Positions 18,366 through 26,148 of a stretch of 26,535 nt of DNA are shown one piece after another; the first letter of the stretch is position 1, and each line of letters opens with the position of its first letter. Below the pieces are notes generated by a model. It had not been told where the DNA came from. It did no database searches and was given only the letters and a program-made list of their open reading frames with translations. Where the stretch lies: contig MU070138.1 of assembly GCA_002284615.2 (NCBI GenBank), positions 10,011 to 36,545 of the forward strand, read 5' to 3'. Source of the DNA: Dunaliella salina (taxonomy: Eukaryota; Chlorophyta; Chlorophyceae; Chlamydomonadales; Dunaliellaceae). Made by a program: the position numbers and the translations under genes.

Positions 18366-19053
18366 GATTACAGATTACAGAAAGGAAAAGGCCTTCAGTC
18401 AAAACGTGCGACTGCTAGCCTATACATGAAAGGTAATTTAAAANATAAGTTAAGTGGAAATGGAACAGGAAAAATTTTTCATGTTGTTGTAGTTGTTGCT
18501 AAGCAGCACATAGTATCAAGGGTGCACATAACAACACAGCAAATAGAAAGGACATTGGATGGTCCAGGGCCAAGCGCACACATNAAGATGGGCGNCACAC
18601 ATGACTTTGGCAAAGNAATGTAAGGGGAAAAGCACACTGCCTGCCATGTCNGGTTAAANAGNGGAGGCCAGAAACAAAAGAGATGAAAGTAACATTGTGT
18701 GGAGCAGTGCACACACTATGAGAGGGCCAACTACATTAGGATACAGAACATTTAGGCAAGCCTTGATTCGAAATCTGTGGGATTCAGAGTTAAATCCATG
18801 ATGGAACGCTCTCAGCTCTTTTCAAAGTATATCAGGAGCAAAAGCTCAGCAGATCCCAGATGAAAAAAAATTAACCCTTTTTTATGCAGTGGTGTATCAC
18901 TCTTTCGCTGCGGCGGCGTCCCGCTGCGGCTGGATGAGCTATACCGTATTTCTAACCTGTGTTTTCGAACTTGTCAATATATATGTGGACCTGCTGTGTT
19001 TTGCACCAAGGTGAAAGCGATCAGCAGACAGCGACAAAAATCGTCTTCAAGAC
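18366..19053 (-). mobile_element. 688-bp insertion with LINE-T 3' end and non-coding body
   Basis: TTGTTGGGTTGGTACA occurs exactly at 18350-18365 and 19054-19069. On the minus strand the insert ends with GGCTAGCAGTCGCACGTTTT, GACTGAAGGCC and the tail TGTAATC TGTAATC, i.e. a LINE-T 3' end. The remaining 600 bp shows no LINE-T coding sense, only stops, and has six ambiguous bases between 18444 and 18662. It is either a non-autonomous element borrowing the LINE-T tail, or a LINE-T fused to other sequence. Confidence 0.85.
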
Positions 19054-20010
19054 TTGTTGGGTTGGTACACCTGAGCAGAGCATGATAAATGTTATCGGTA
19101 CTTGCACAGAGAGGGCACCTATCAGAACTGAAAAAGGTAAAGCAAGAGGCAAGAGGTCCTGTGTGTACAGTGTACCCGTTCGATATTTCATGAGATTTAT
19201 TTGTTGTTCAAGGGTAATCTTTGGATTTTTCCAGAAGGAATTGCTGATTGCCTTGTTTGCAAGCTGAGAGGTAGAGTTGTGGGCTTGATTGTTCGTGTCG
19301 TTTGTGGATGGCGCGGCATCATTAAGATTCTGCCATCTCTGATAGTGGTATCCAGAGGTGTCAGCACAGCCTAGTCTGTGTTTTTTGTGCATGTGTGTTT
19401 TAAGTTTGTCGCTGAGGTTGGTGAGATATTGCATCGGAAGGGTGTGGGAGTGGCGCCTGTTGTCAGTCTGTGTGGGAGTCTTTAATGAAAGCCAATAGGA
19501 GTGGTGGAATGGGTCCCTGGCATCCGGAAGTGTAATGTCTACTGTGTCAGAGAGGGCTGCGGTGCGAGCGCAAGCGTCAGCCCCCTCGTTCCCAATCATG
19601 CCAGAGTGGGCTTTGACTTTGTAGAAATGGATAGGGTAAGGGGATTGTTCCAATATGATTGGTATTGCATATATGAGCTCTGCATGTAGTTGATACCTCA
19701 TGCGCATGGGATGAAGGGTTTGATTAGAAATCTGAAAGAGGCGGGATGCACTATCAGTGGCAATTTCAGTTTGCTCGTGCTGAAGTGCCACAAGGATACC
19801 CACCGAGTTCTGCTCTGGTAATGGTATTGGTAGGCCCATGTCCATTGGGTTTTATGGTCAGTTGCAAGTGTTGAGAGCTTTGAGCAGTGTCCCTTCCCGG
19901 TTTCTAAATGCCTGAACCGGAAAGTGGTAGGGAGTCATCATTTTTGACGTTTAATTAAACTGCCATCAGCGTAGGTGATTTCCCTCCAGTCCTTGATTTT
20001 GGGTGTAAAC
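19054..20010 (-). pseudogene. LINE-D copy C, RNase H and CCHC finger
   Basis: RNase H is recognised from ITYADGSLI (first Asp), a shifted-frame AEL (Glu) before ILVALQHEQTE, IATDSASRLFQI (second Asp) and KAHSGMIGNEGADAC (His and last Asp). RNase H removes RNA from the cDNA hybrid. About 130 residues of spacer follow, containing FWKNPKITLEQQINLMKYRT. Near 19054-19140 another frame reads RCPLCASTDNIYHALLRC, a CX2CX7HX4C finger of the type preceding RLE in R2-like LINEs. One or two frameshifts separate the parts. The long 274-codon frame (19021-19845) runs beyond 19054 into the inserted element by chance. Confidence 0.8.
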
Positions 20011-20360
20011 ATATAACATTCTTGTAGTTGGCAGGGAGCAAGGCTGCCCTTGCATGAGGGCATTTGTGTGAACAGCACTGAGTGCCAGGGGGGAGTGATT
20101 GGAATTTCTGTATCCAGGTGTTTGTTGCAAGGTGTTGGTGGATATGCAATGGCGTGGCAGGCTTTGCAGGATACAGGGGTAGCCAATGAGCTTCTGGTAC
20201 ATCTTGATTGCGGAAATATTGGAACCAGTTTTTGTTTGCGCTATCTAGCATTACTCTGGAATTAAGGCTGAGTTGCATAGGATAGGAGGGTGGAGTAGCA
20301 TTGGTGGTGGTCTCAAACCAGTGTTGTGGTGCTTGGATTGGCACTTGGAGGCAGATCAAT
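20010..20360 (-). pseudogene. LINE-D copy C, spacer before RNase H
   Basis: An open stretch of up to 134 codons leads into KDWREITYADGS of the RNase H in a neighbouring frame. It reads LPPGTQCCSHKCPHARAALL and LLPANYKNVICLHPK. The equivalent position in copy G (about 25405-25650) shows the same sense (TAPNIHLYAQLLHPKISDWQ). No separate domain is seen. Confidence 0.55.
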
Positions 20361-20489
20361 TTAAATTAACTTCAAGTCCAAGTTTGCCAGTGATGATAAT
20401 TCAATAACTTGGTAGCTCTCAAGGATTCAATACCTCCAAGTTGGAGGAAGAATGTCTTTGCTAGGCAAAGCCAGTGTGTATACTACTAC

Positions 20490-21100
20490 TATGGCAGTCC
20501 TCTGAATCTGAGTCAACTTGTTGTAGATCTTCGGAAACGTCATTTGGCATTTTGGCAGCAACCCTTTTTTACTGCTTGTCAGCCGCGGGAACCTGAGACG
20601 AACAGTAAAACGTTCACCTACCATCATTGGTGTGCCCTTCCACAACGTGACGCTCATGCTACCTTCTCCCCATGTTGTCTGCCTAAGTACTTCCATTTGG
20701 ATCTACCCACACATATTTTACGCAGTGTTGCCCGCTTTCGGTTACGTGTTCATCTTTTGAGGATTGAGCTAAACTACTGGAATGAAGAGATTGATCCTAA
20801 GTGCCATCTGTGTGATGCCCGCGATGACGCTCAGGATGAACAACATGTGCTATTTAAGTGCACTCATCCTCACGTTTTCAATCTTAGAAGGAAATATGCA
20901 TCTTTGTTCAATGGGCATGCCCTTTCCCTCTCAACTCCAGAGTCCCAAACGGCACCGTTCCTGCATGCATCTCACCATGTCCCACCGCATGCCATGCGTT
21001 CTTTTTTGAATCAAAACAATAATAAACTTTATCCTTTCCTGCATGAACTCCTACTTTTTTATGAACAGGCTAGCAGTCAGTCGGTTTGACTGGAGGCCTT
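20490..21100 (+). pseudogene. LINE-T 3' part (zinc-knuckle region), 5'-truncated
   Basis: From GSPLNLSQLVVDLRKRHL to EQASSQSV-stop the ORF (20409-21089) aligns with about the last 200 residues of the long LINE-T. It includes HHWCALP, LRSVARFRLRVHLL, the knuckle CHLCDARDDAQDEQHVLFKC and NQNNNKLYPFLHELLLFY. The codons before about 20490 are not LINE-T. The 3' hairpin is followed by GGAGGCCTTTTTT, with no clear tandem tail. I found no convincing TSD. The frame is intact over the aligned part, suggesting modest age. Confidence 0.85.
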
Positions 21101-21600
21101 TTTTAGGTCAAACATAAGCAACAGCCTAGCTGATTTAATCCTCTTGCAGGAGGCCAGGTCAATTGGTAGCTTCAATCAAGTTGTCCTACTTGGTAGTACC
21201 ACTGCTCTGCCAACATCAGTGATACTAGTAGCAGCGTGAGGTTGTTGAGCATCTAAGTGAGCTGAGTACCACAGGCACCCATGCCGCGGACACAGCATGT
21301 GCAAGACACATAAGAGAAACCTGAAGATTGGTTGCAAGCCACGAGAATAGACGCCTCCTAGGGGCTCTGGGGCAAAATCAACAAAACTGATTGAAACACC
21401 CATTGATTCATTGAGGGATCAATCAGCCGCTTGATTCAACCTTTTCCTGGTTGATTCTGGTTGATTCAACAAGAATGGTTGATTCAAGTGGGAAACAACC
21501 AGTTCTCATTGACTCAACCCCGTCAACAGCTGCAACTTTTCCGACGTTGCTTGACAAAATTGTCCAGGTCCATATCAATGGCCAGGGGTCTTCTAAATAA
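21101..21600. other. No gene; cluster of TTGATTCAA-like motifs
   Basis: Between 21385 and 21520, about seven copies of (G)TTGATTC(AA) or close variants occur in both orientations. No coding sense is recognised elsewhere in the interval. Confidence 0.5.
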
Positions 21601-21716
21601 GTATACGTAAAAGTCTACGCTTGACACTAACCAGCGTGCATTAAGGAAAGACCCAACAGTCAGCGCAGAAGCATAACAGAGGGCCCCACCAGCTAAAGCT
21701 AACTAAGGCAACCAAA

Positions 21717-22352
21717 CTAATGTGGATCTGGTGGGTTGTCCGCCATCCGGCCAAGCATACGCCTGGCCCTCCTGTAGGCCCGCCCTGTCGCCCCCCCCCC
21801 CCCCCCCCAAAAAAAAAACGTTCTTTGAATTGCTGATGGATGGCGTGTTTGTTGCTTTGTTTTTGTCAGGGTCTTTGCTGCATGGCATTGGAGTGATCTT
21901 GCACTCATTGGGTCTTCTATAAGCTTTGGTCGTTCCTCCGAGTCAAAGGCTTGCACATAAGCATCCAGGTCTGGGTGCATTCGTAACATTTCTTCAGTTT
22001 CCCGTTTAGGATGCCACTCCACATAGATCATTTCACAGTCTTCAGAGAAGCTGATACTTTCTGCTTTTTGGGATTCTGACAGGGAGGCACAGGCAGGGCA
22101 GTCCCAGTGCTCATTTTGTTTGCTCAGTGCCCGGTCATTTTGGGAGCAAGCCTTGACATCTATGAGACAGCCCCAATGGTATGTGCGGTGGCAGGTGTCA
22201 CAAGTAGGCATGTCATCATAGATTTCTGAAGTTGCTGTGTGTTCTTTGCTTACAGGGCTCCAGCAGAGCTGGCAACACGGGTCTGCTTTAGTTCTTCTTG
22301 GTACATGCTTTGAACAGGCCACTTTCAGCACGTCATTTTGGAAAATGGGCAA
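21717..22352 (-). CDS. LINE-D copy D ORF with PHD-type zinc finger, 211 codons
   Basis: Residues 27-88 form a C4HC3 finger: Cys27-x2-Cys30-x20-Cys51-x2-Cys54-x4-His59-x2-Cys62-x22-Cys85-x2-Cys88, with the Trp two residues before Cys85 that PHD fingers usually have (EHWDCPAC). PHD fingers usually bind histone H3 tails. An acidic stretch follows (CEMIYVEWHPKRETEEMLRM), then KTLTKT, a poly-Gly tract encoded by a long G-run, and RRMLGRMADNPPDPH-stop. The frame is open from finger to C terminus although about 3 kb of element is deleted between. The upstream limit is not a true start, because the coding sense of the linker continues in other frames. Confidence 0.7.
   Translation of the reverse strand: MPIFQNDVLKVACSKHVPRRTKADPCCQLCWSPVSKEHTATSEIYDDMPTCDTCHRTYHWGCLIDVKACSQNDRALSKQNEHWDCPACASLSESQKAESISFSEDCEMIYVEWHPKRETEEMLRMHPDLDAYVQAFDSEERPKLIEDPMSARSLQCHAAKTLTKTKQQTRHPSAIQRTFFFWGGGGGATGRAYRRARRMLGRMADNPPDPH
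21791..21818. repeat. Poly-C then poly-A run
   Basis: Eighteen C followed by ten A on the plus strand. On the minus strand this is the poly-Gly part of the LINE-D C terminus. Copy B has a G-rich run at the same position (7246-7269). Run lengths are unreliable in an assembly. Confidence 0.85.
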
Positions 22353-23730
22353 GACCCATTTTTCAATGGTGACGGGGTATCATTTTACTTTTGTTTGTTT
22401 TTGCTCCTTTTCTTGGAAGATCTCTTATATTTCCGGAGTTGTTGCCAGCCCAAGATATCTTGGATAATATGGTCAAAGCAAAAGATGGTGTTGCTAGCGT
22501 CAACTTTGCTCCATTAATTAGCTATATTCTGTTTATAGTTCCAGAGCCATTGGGGGATTTCGGTGTTTGGAATGTTCAGAGGTGAAGGACAAGGGGTTAT
22601 AATGGGTTGGTGGTTAGGGTCAAAAAATGTTGTTGGGGCTCGGCTCCCATTGGGCTTCCTTTCCCCAGTTTGTGGCGTTTGAGTGGAGTCTATGTTATGT
22701 GCTTTTGCATGTGGCTGCTCCTCATAAGGATTGTTTGTTTTTTGCGAGTACATCTGCCTTGGTATGAGTGTATTTCTGCGTTTGGTTGGCTGTTTGGGGA
22801 TGTGTTCTCTTGGCTGCTAGCAGGAGCATTATCTACTTCCATGCCCTCCGCATCAAAGAGGGGGTTGCTATAAGTTCAGGGTAAAAGTTTGACCAGTTCC
22901 ATCCTGTTGGTGTATGCTCAATTTTCATTGGTTCTGCATATGTTGTATTATTTGTGCAGCGTGATTCAAGGGTTTTATTAGGAGAGCTGTCTGGGTTGTG
23001 AATGATTGTTTTGATGAGGTCGGGTCTGTCCTCAGCCAGGATGGGGTTGTTGAGAGTATGGGAGAGTCTATTCAGGGCTGTAATATGTTTTGCCTTGACT
23101 TTTCGGCCAAACAGGAATGTGAGTTTGTTTCCGTCAATAATATGCGTAAGGTTATCATTCAGCAAGGCTGAGAGCCTGTTTATGCCTATTCCCACAAGGG
23201 CATAAGTGCAGTGACAGGCTAAAATTTAAAAAGTGGGTTGCATAGGCATTGAGAGGACTTTTGTTATGAGAGTGATGCTGGAGAAAAAGTAAGGTGCTTC
23301 TTGATAAGAGGCGTCAAGATTGCTTTTGTTGATGCAGAGCATGTTGAGTAATTGCTTGAGGATGTAGCTGGATTTTTGGTGATATGGGTTGATGCTCCTG
23401 AGTAAGTAGTGTCTCAGTTGGTGGATTTGCAATTCAAGCATTGCCTTGGTGACCCTGCCGTGCCTGCCTTTATTGTTAAGGCTGCTGGTGAGGGCCGTTG
23501 CATCCTCCATTACATTCCACTGCGGCGCATATACAACCAAGACCATAGTTAAGTTTGTCTTCTCATAGGATGGCTGAGGCAGTGCTATACCACAGCTTGC
23601 ATTTATCTGTGATAACCTTGAGGAAACATGTGTCCACGTCCACAAGGTTCCTCTTGGAGCATGGTGTCACTGGAAAGGCATATGCAATGCTGGAGATGAT
23701 GGCTGTGTGAATTATATCCATTGTTTGCCT
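22353..23730 (-). pseudogene. LINE-D copy D, thumb and post-RT region
   Basis: Three open pieces (23226-23645 with upstream frame to 23730, 22833-23195, 22514-22753) hold the sequence that follows the RT palm. The shared marks with copy A are SIAYAFPVTPC, (I)TALNRLSHTLN versus IISLNKLAALTN, SPNKTL versus SPNKLL, and TGWNWSNF versus LGWSWTSQ. The role in the element is unknown. Frameshifts separate the pieces. Confidence 0.65.
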
Positions 23731-24173
23731 GGGTGTGTGTCGTCACCACGCAGCAGCGGCGTGCAGCAGCAGGCAGCAGCAGCAGCAGTGTGGGGATGGA
23801 GGTGGGTGAGGGGGTAAGGGGTGGGTTTGTGGCTAGCAGAGGCTTGCGTGTCCCGCGGCTGGTCCTGTGGCTTGGAGCGCGCATGGGACGCTGGTGGATT
23901 GGTGTGGGCAGCGACTGAGATGGCCACGGAGGAGAGCAAAGGCACGGATGAGAAGGCGAGTGGAGGGTGGTGCCTGTGGCCTGGGGGCCGGGCATGGCAT
24001 GCACTTTCCTTGGCACTAGGTTCTATTCCAGTTCGAATCCGTGAGGTGCGTGAGGAATGCATTACACAGCAAAACCGAAAATTTGCCAGGCAATAAAGGG
24101 AAAAAGAAAAGCAAGAGGTTGCAGAAAGAAGGTGCCTCAGGCGTAAAAATGAAACCTGAGGCTAGTTGAAGAG
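23731..24173. other. No gene recognised; GC-rich with short CAG run
   Basis: The sequence includes CAGCAGGCAGCAGCAGCAGC near 23766-23787 and is more GC-rich than its surroundings. ORFs on both strands are low-complexity and lack motifs. A B-box-like GTTCGAATCC near 24031 has no matching stem. Confidence 0.45.
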
Positions 24174-24187
24174 ATACTGGAAATACA

Positions 24188-24355
24188 GGATTACAGGATT
24201 ACAGGAAAGAAAAGGCCTTCAGTCAAAACGTGCGACTGCTAGCCTGCTCATAGAAAGTAACAATTTCGTGCAGAAAGAAGAAAATTTTATTATTATCTTG
24301 CATTAGAAATTCATGAACGTTTTGTGCCTCTTGATTAATAAATAAATAAAGAGGC
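24188..24355 (-). mobile_element. LINE-T, 168-bp 5'-truncated copy
   Basis: ATACTGGAAATACA occurs exactly at 24174-24187 and 24356-24369. Minus-strand reading gives VHEFLMQDNNKIFFFLHEIV, then TFYEQASSRTF-stop, the end of the LINE-T ORF. It is followed by the hairpin (loop GCACGTTTT), GAAGGCC and the tail (TGTAATCC)2. The first 30 bases of the element form a hairpin (GCCTCTT/AAGAGGC, 24326-24355) not found in other copies. Confidence 0.92.
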
Positions 24356-24369
24356 ATACTGGAAATACA

Positions 24370-24884
24370 AAAAGAGAAGAGAGACAGAGATACAGGTAAA
24401 TACCAGGTCACACATCTTCCTGCAACCTCCAAGAACCTGAGTTCTCATGCAAGCATAGAACTCAGTGATTCTAAGGGCTGTTTCACAGACATGCTTGTGG
24501 CAGCAGCTGCATCTAGTATGCAGGCCTTGGTAGGAAGACTGATAGTGCTGACTCTGCTGGTGTTGAAGGTCTGGGACTCCAGTCTTTCAGCTGTCATCTT
24601 TTTGATCTTTTCTCGGACCTGTCTCTTTGCTCTGCCTGCCATGCTCCTCTAGTCTGAACAGTTGTGGTGGAGGTAACTCACGGCTCAATGGATCCAATGT
24701 GTTTCCTTTTCCTTAATCAATGTAAAAGGAGTTTCTCTGCCTATATAGTTTTCTTTTCTTTCTTCCTTGGCTGGGTGTGGCACACCAGAAAACAGAAGCC
24801 TCTGAATCCCTGCGCACAACAAATGGAAACTTTTTGGCAGAATCCAAAGCAACAATGAATGCTTGGGCTAAATAAGACGTTGGA
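24370..24884. other. No gene recognised; one copy of an imperfect direct repeat
   Basis: CACCAGAAAACAGAAGCCTC, followed by TGAATCCCTGCGCACA (about 24782-24817), matches CGAACCAGAAAACAAAGGTC, then TGGATTCCTGCGCACA (about 24894-24931), with an offset of about 113 bp. A 65-codon basic minus ORF (24445-24642) has no recognisable family. Confidence 0.45.
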
Positions 24885-25404
24885 GTGTCTGTGGCGAACC
24901 AGAAAACAAAGGTCTCTGGATTCCTGCGCACACCAGATAATATCCTGATAGCCCTCACACGCCATGCGCTGGTTACACAAGAAAAGCTTGCAAGCCTTCT
25001 TGACTATGAAACTCATTTCACAGCCTACTGGGGCCCTTTTGCTCGAGACAGAGTGTTTGGAGTCAACCCTGCTATGTTTGGTACCAAGTTCACGAGTTTT
25101 TCCTTTTGCCATCCTGCCCATGATGACGAATTCTTATACAACCTTGTTATGCATGCTTTGTCCTCTGTAGGAACCACAGTCACTCCAACTGTGACTTTCA
25201 TGCTCCTCCCCAGTCATATGGGATGGACCGAGAAAGGCTACATGCAGTAATTTTTATCCTACCTAAATCATGCTACAGTCCTTGCAAAATTCCCCTTTGA
25301 AAGCTTGAATTTCCAACCACCTCGAATCTATCTTCCACAAGCTCCTCTAAAAGCAAATGTGAGACACATGCAACTCATTGCCATCTGGAACAATGGAGGC
25401 AAAT
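24885..25404 (+). pseudogene. LINE-D copy G, conserved segment resembling an NPPF/PCIF1-type methyltransferase
   Basis: The frame (stop at 25248-25250, with the same sense continuing in another register to about 25404) reads YWGPFARDRVFGVNPAMFG, then FTSFSFCHPAHDDEFLYNLV, TVTPTVTFMLLPSHMGW and VRHMQLIAIWNNGGK. The block FSFCHPxxDD followed by TPTVTFxLLP recalls the beta-strand plus NPP(F/Y) motif and next strand of N6-adenine methyltransferases such as PCIF1. The motif residues are not canonical. I rely on a remembered resemblance and cannot confirm the fold. It lies between the PHD and RNase H positions of the composite element. Confidence 0.4.
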
Positions 25405-25466
25405 AGCAACTATTTCAAAGTAATCAATTCTGGCTTGAGGGCTTAAAAAATGGGATTGCTCGAGGA

Positions 25467-26065
25467 ATGTGGTGCCAAACAAATAACTTACAGCTTGCAA
25501 AACAAAACGCATCCCTCTACTTTAAAGCTCCTTGCACGTGGAGAAAAAGATTTGCACTCCTGCATCAGGACACTTGCAACTTGTTTGAAGTCAGCACTCA
25601 ACAAAAAAGTACTGCACCTAACATACACTTATACGCGCAACTTCTACATCCCAAAATCTCAGACTGGCAGTACCTTGCATTTACAAATGGCAGTGTTATT
25701 ACAGCTAACAGAACTACGCAGCAAGCAGGTGCGTTTTTCTTTATCCCCAAAAGCACTAAATCCTCTAGTACTATCACCTGCACAATAAATCCAAGAGGCC
25801 AGGGCCCCACTTACACAATTAACATAGCAGAGCCAGCTGCAATCCTGGTCACCCTTCAGCAAGGACACACCTCCATTGCAACTGACAGCTCCTCAGCAAT
25901 GCACCAGATCAGGAATCAGCTCCTTAAACCCATGAGCATGTCCACCCACCTGCATGCACAAATCCTTCTTGATGTAATAAACTGCATCAATCTTTCCGAG
26001 GCTCCTGTACACTTTTTTCAAAGTCACATTTCACTGTGGCATCCTTGGCAATGAAGGTGCTTGAA
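25467..26065 (+). pseudogene. LINE-D copy G, spacer and RNase H with mutated active site
   Basis: After the spacer (QLLHPKISDWQYLAFTNGSV) the RNase H domain begins: TNGS replaces the canonical TDGS, so the first catalytic Asp is Asn. NIAEPAAILVTLQQG keeps the Glu and SIATDSSSAMHQI the second Asp. The His/Asp block is out of frame (QSHI... then CGILGNEGA in the next register). Copy C shows the same order, so the domain identity is secure. Confidence 0.8.
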
Positions 26066-26148
26066 AGTTATTCGCTTTCTATTTAGTTTACTCGAGTTAC
26101 TGCAGGTTAGTGTTGGGCCCTTATTTCTTTTCTTTGCTCCTCAAAGTC

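Larger units (their letters stand above)
14636..20360 (-). mobile_element. LINE-D copy C: 3' half with RNase H, CCHC and RLE, split by two LINE-T-tailed insertions
   Basis: On the minus strand the parts are: spacer (about 20010-20360), RNase H and CCHC (19054-20010), RLE first half (18096-18365), RLE second half plus C-terminal module (14801-15288), 3' UTR and (TTTTC)n tail (14636-14800). The insertion at 18366-19053 has a 16-bp TSD and the one at 15289-18095 a 14-bp TSD. With both removed, the frame runs open from the CCHC motif to NPPDPH-stop. The tail lies in LINE-D fragment F. The 5' part (protease, APE, RT) is not attached at 20360, so the copy is 5'-truncated or rearranged there. Confidence 0.85.
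21601..23730 (-). mobile_element. LINE-D copy D: thumb, PHD finger and C terminus; middle deleted
   Basis: On the minus strand: thumb (23226-23730, with SIAYAFPVTPCSK), post-RT (22833-23195, KVKAKHITALNRLSHTLN, SPNKTLES, TGWNWSNFYPEL), linker (22514-22753), PHD finger (22089-22274), a Glu-rich stretch, then a jump to the C-terminal NPPDPH end (21717) and the 3' UTR with hairpin (one mismatch) and GTAGACTTTTAC (21601-21716). The methyltransferase-like part, RNase H and RLE are missing. The RT palm and everything 5' are missing as well. Confidence 0.8.
24885..26065 (+). mobile_element. LINE-D copy G: methyltransferase-like segment, spacer and RNase H
   Basis: This is the only sizeable plus-strand LINE-D. 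It begins with RTPDNILIALTRHALVTQEK, continues with the methyltransferase-like segment and spacer, and stops inside RNase H at CGILGNEGA (about 26036-26065). Several stops and one frameshift are present. Neither a 5' nor a 3' terminus of the element is visible. The hairpin-rich region follows within about 85 bp. Confidence 0.7.

Noticed and set aside
19021..19053. End of the 274-codon minus ORF (VLKTIFVAVC) as a LINE-D finger
   Set aside because: It lies inside the 688-bp insertion, beyond the TSD. The real CCHC finger is in the neighbouring frame at about 19054-19140.
24031..24040. AGTTCGAATCC as a tRNA gene B box
   Set aside because: The flanking bases do not form a T-stem, and no acceptor or anticodon arm can be found at the right distance.
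23712..24062. Pro/Ser/His-rich minus ORFs as a gene
   Set aside because: Composition follows the GC-rich and CAG content; several frames are open on both strands and none shows a motif.
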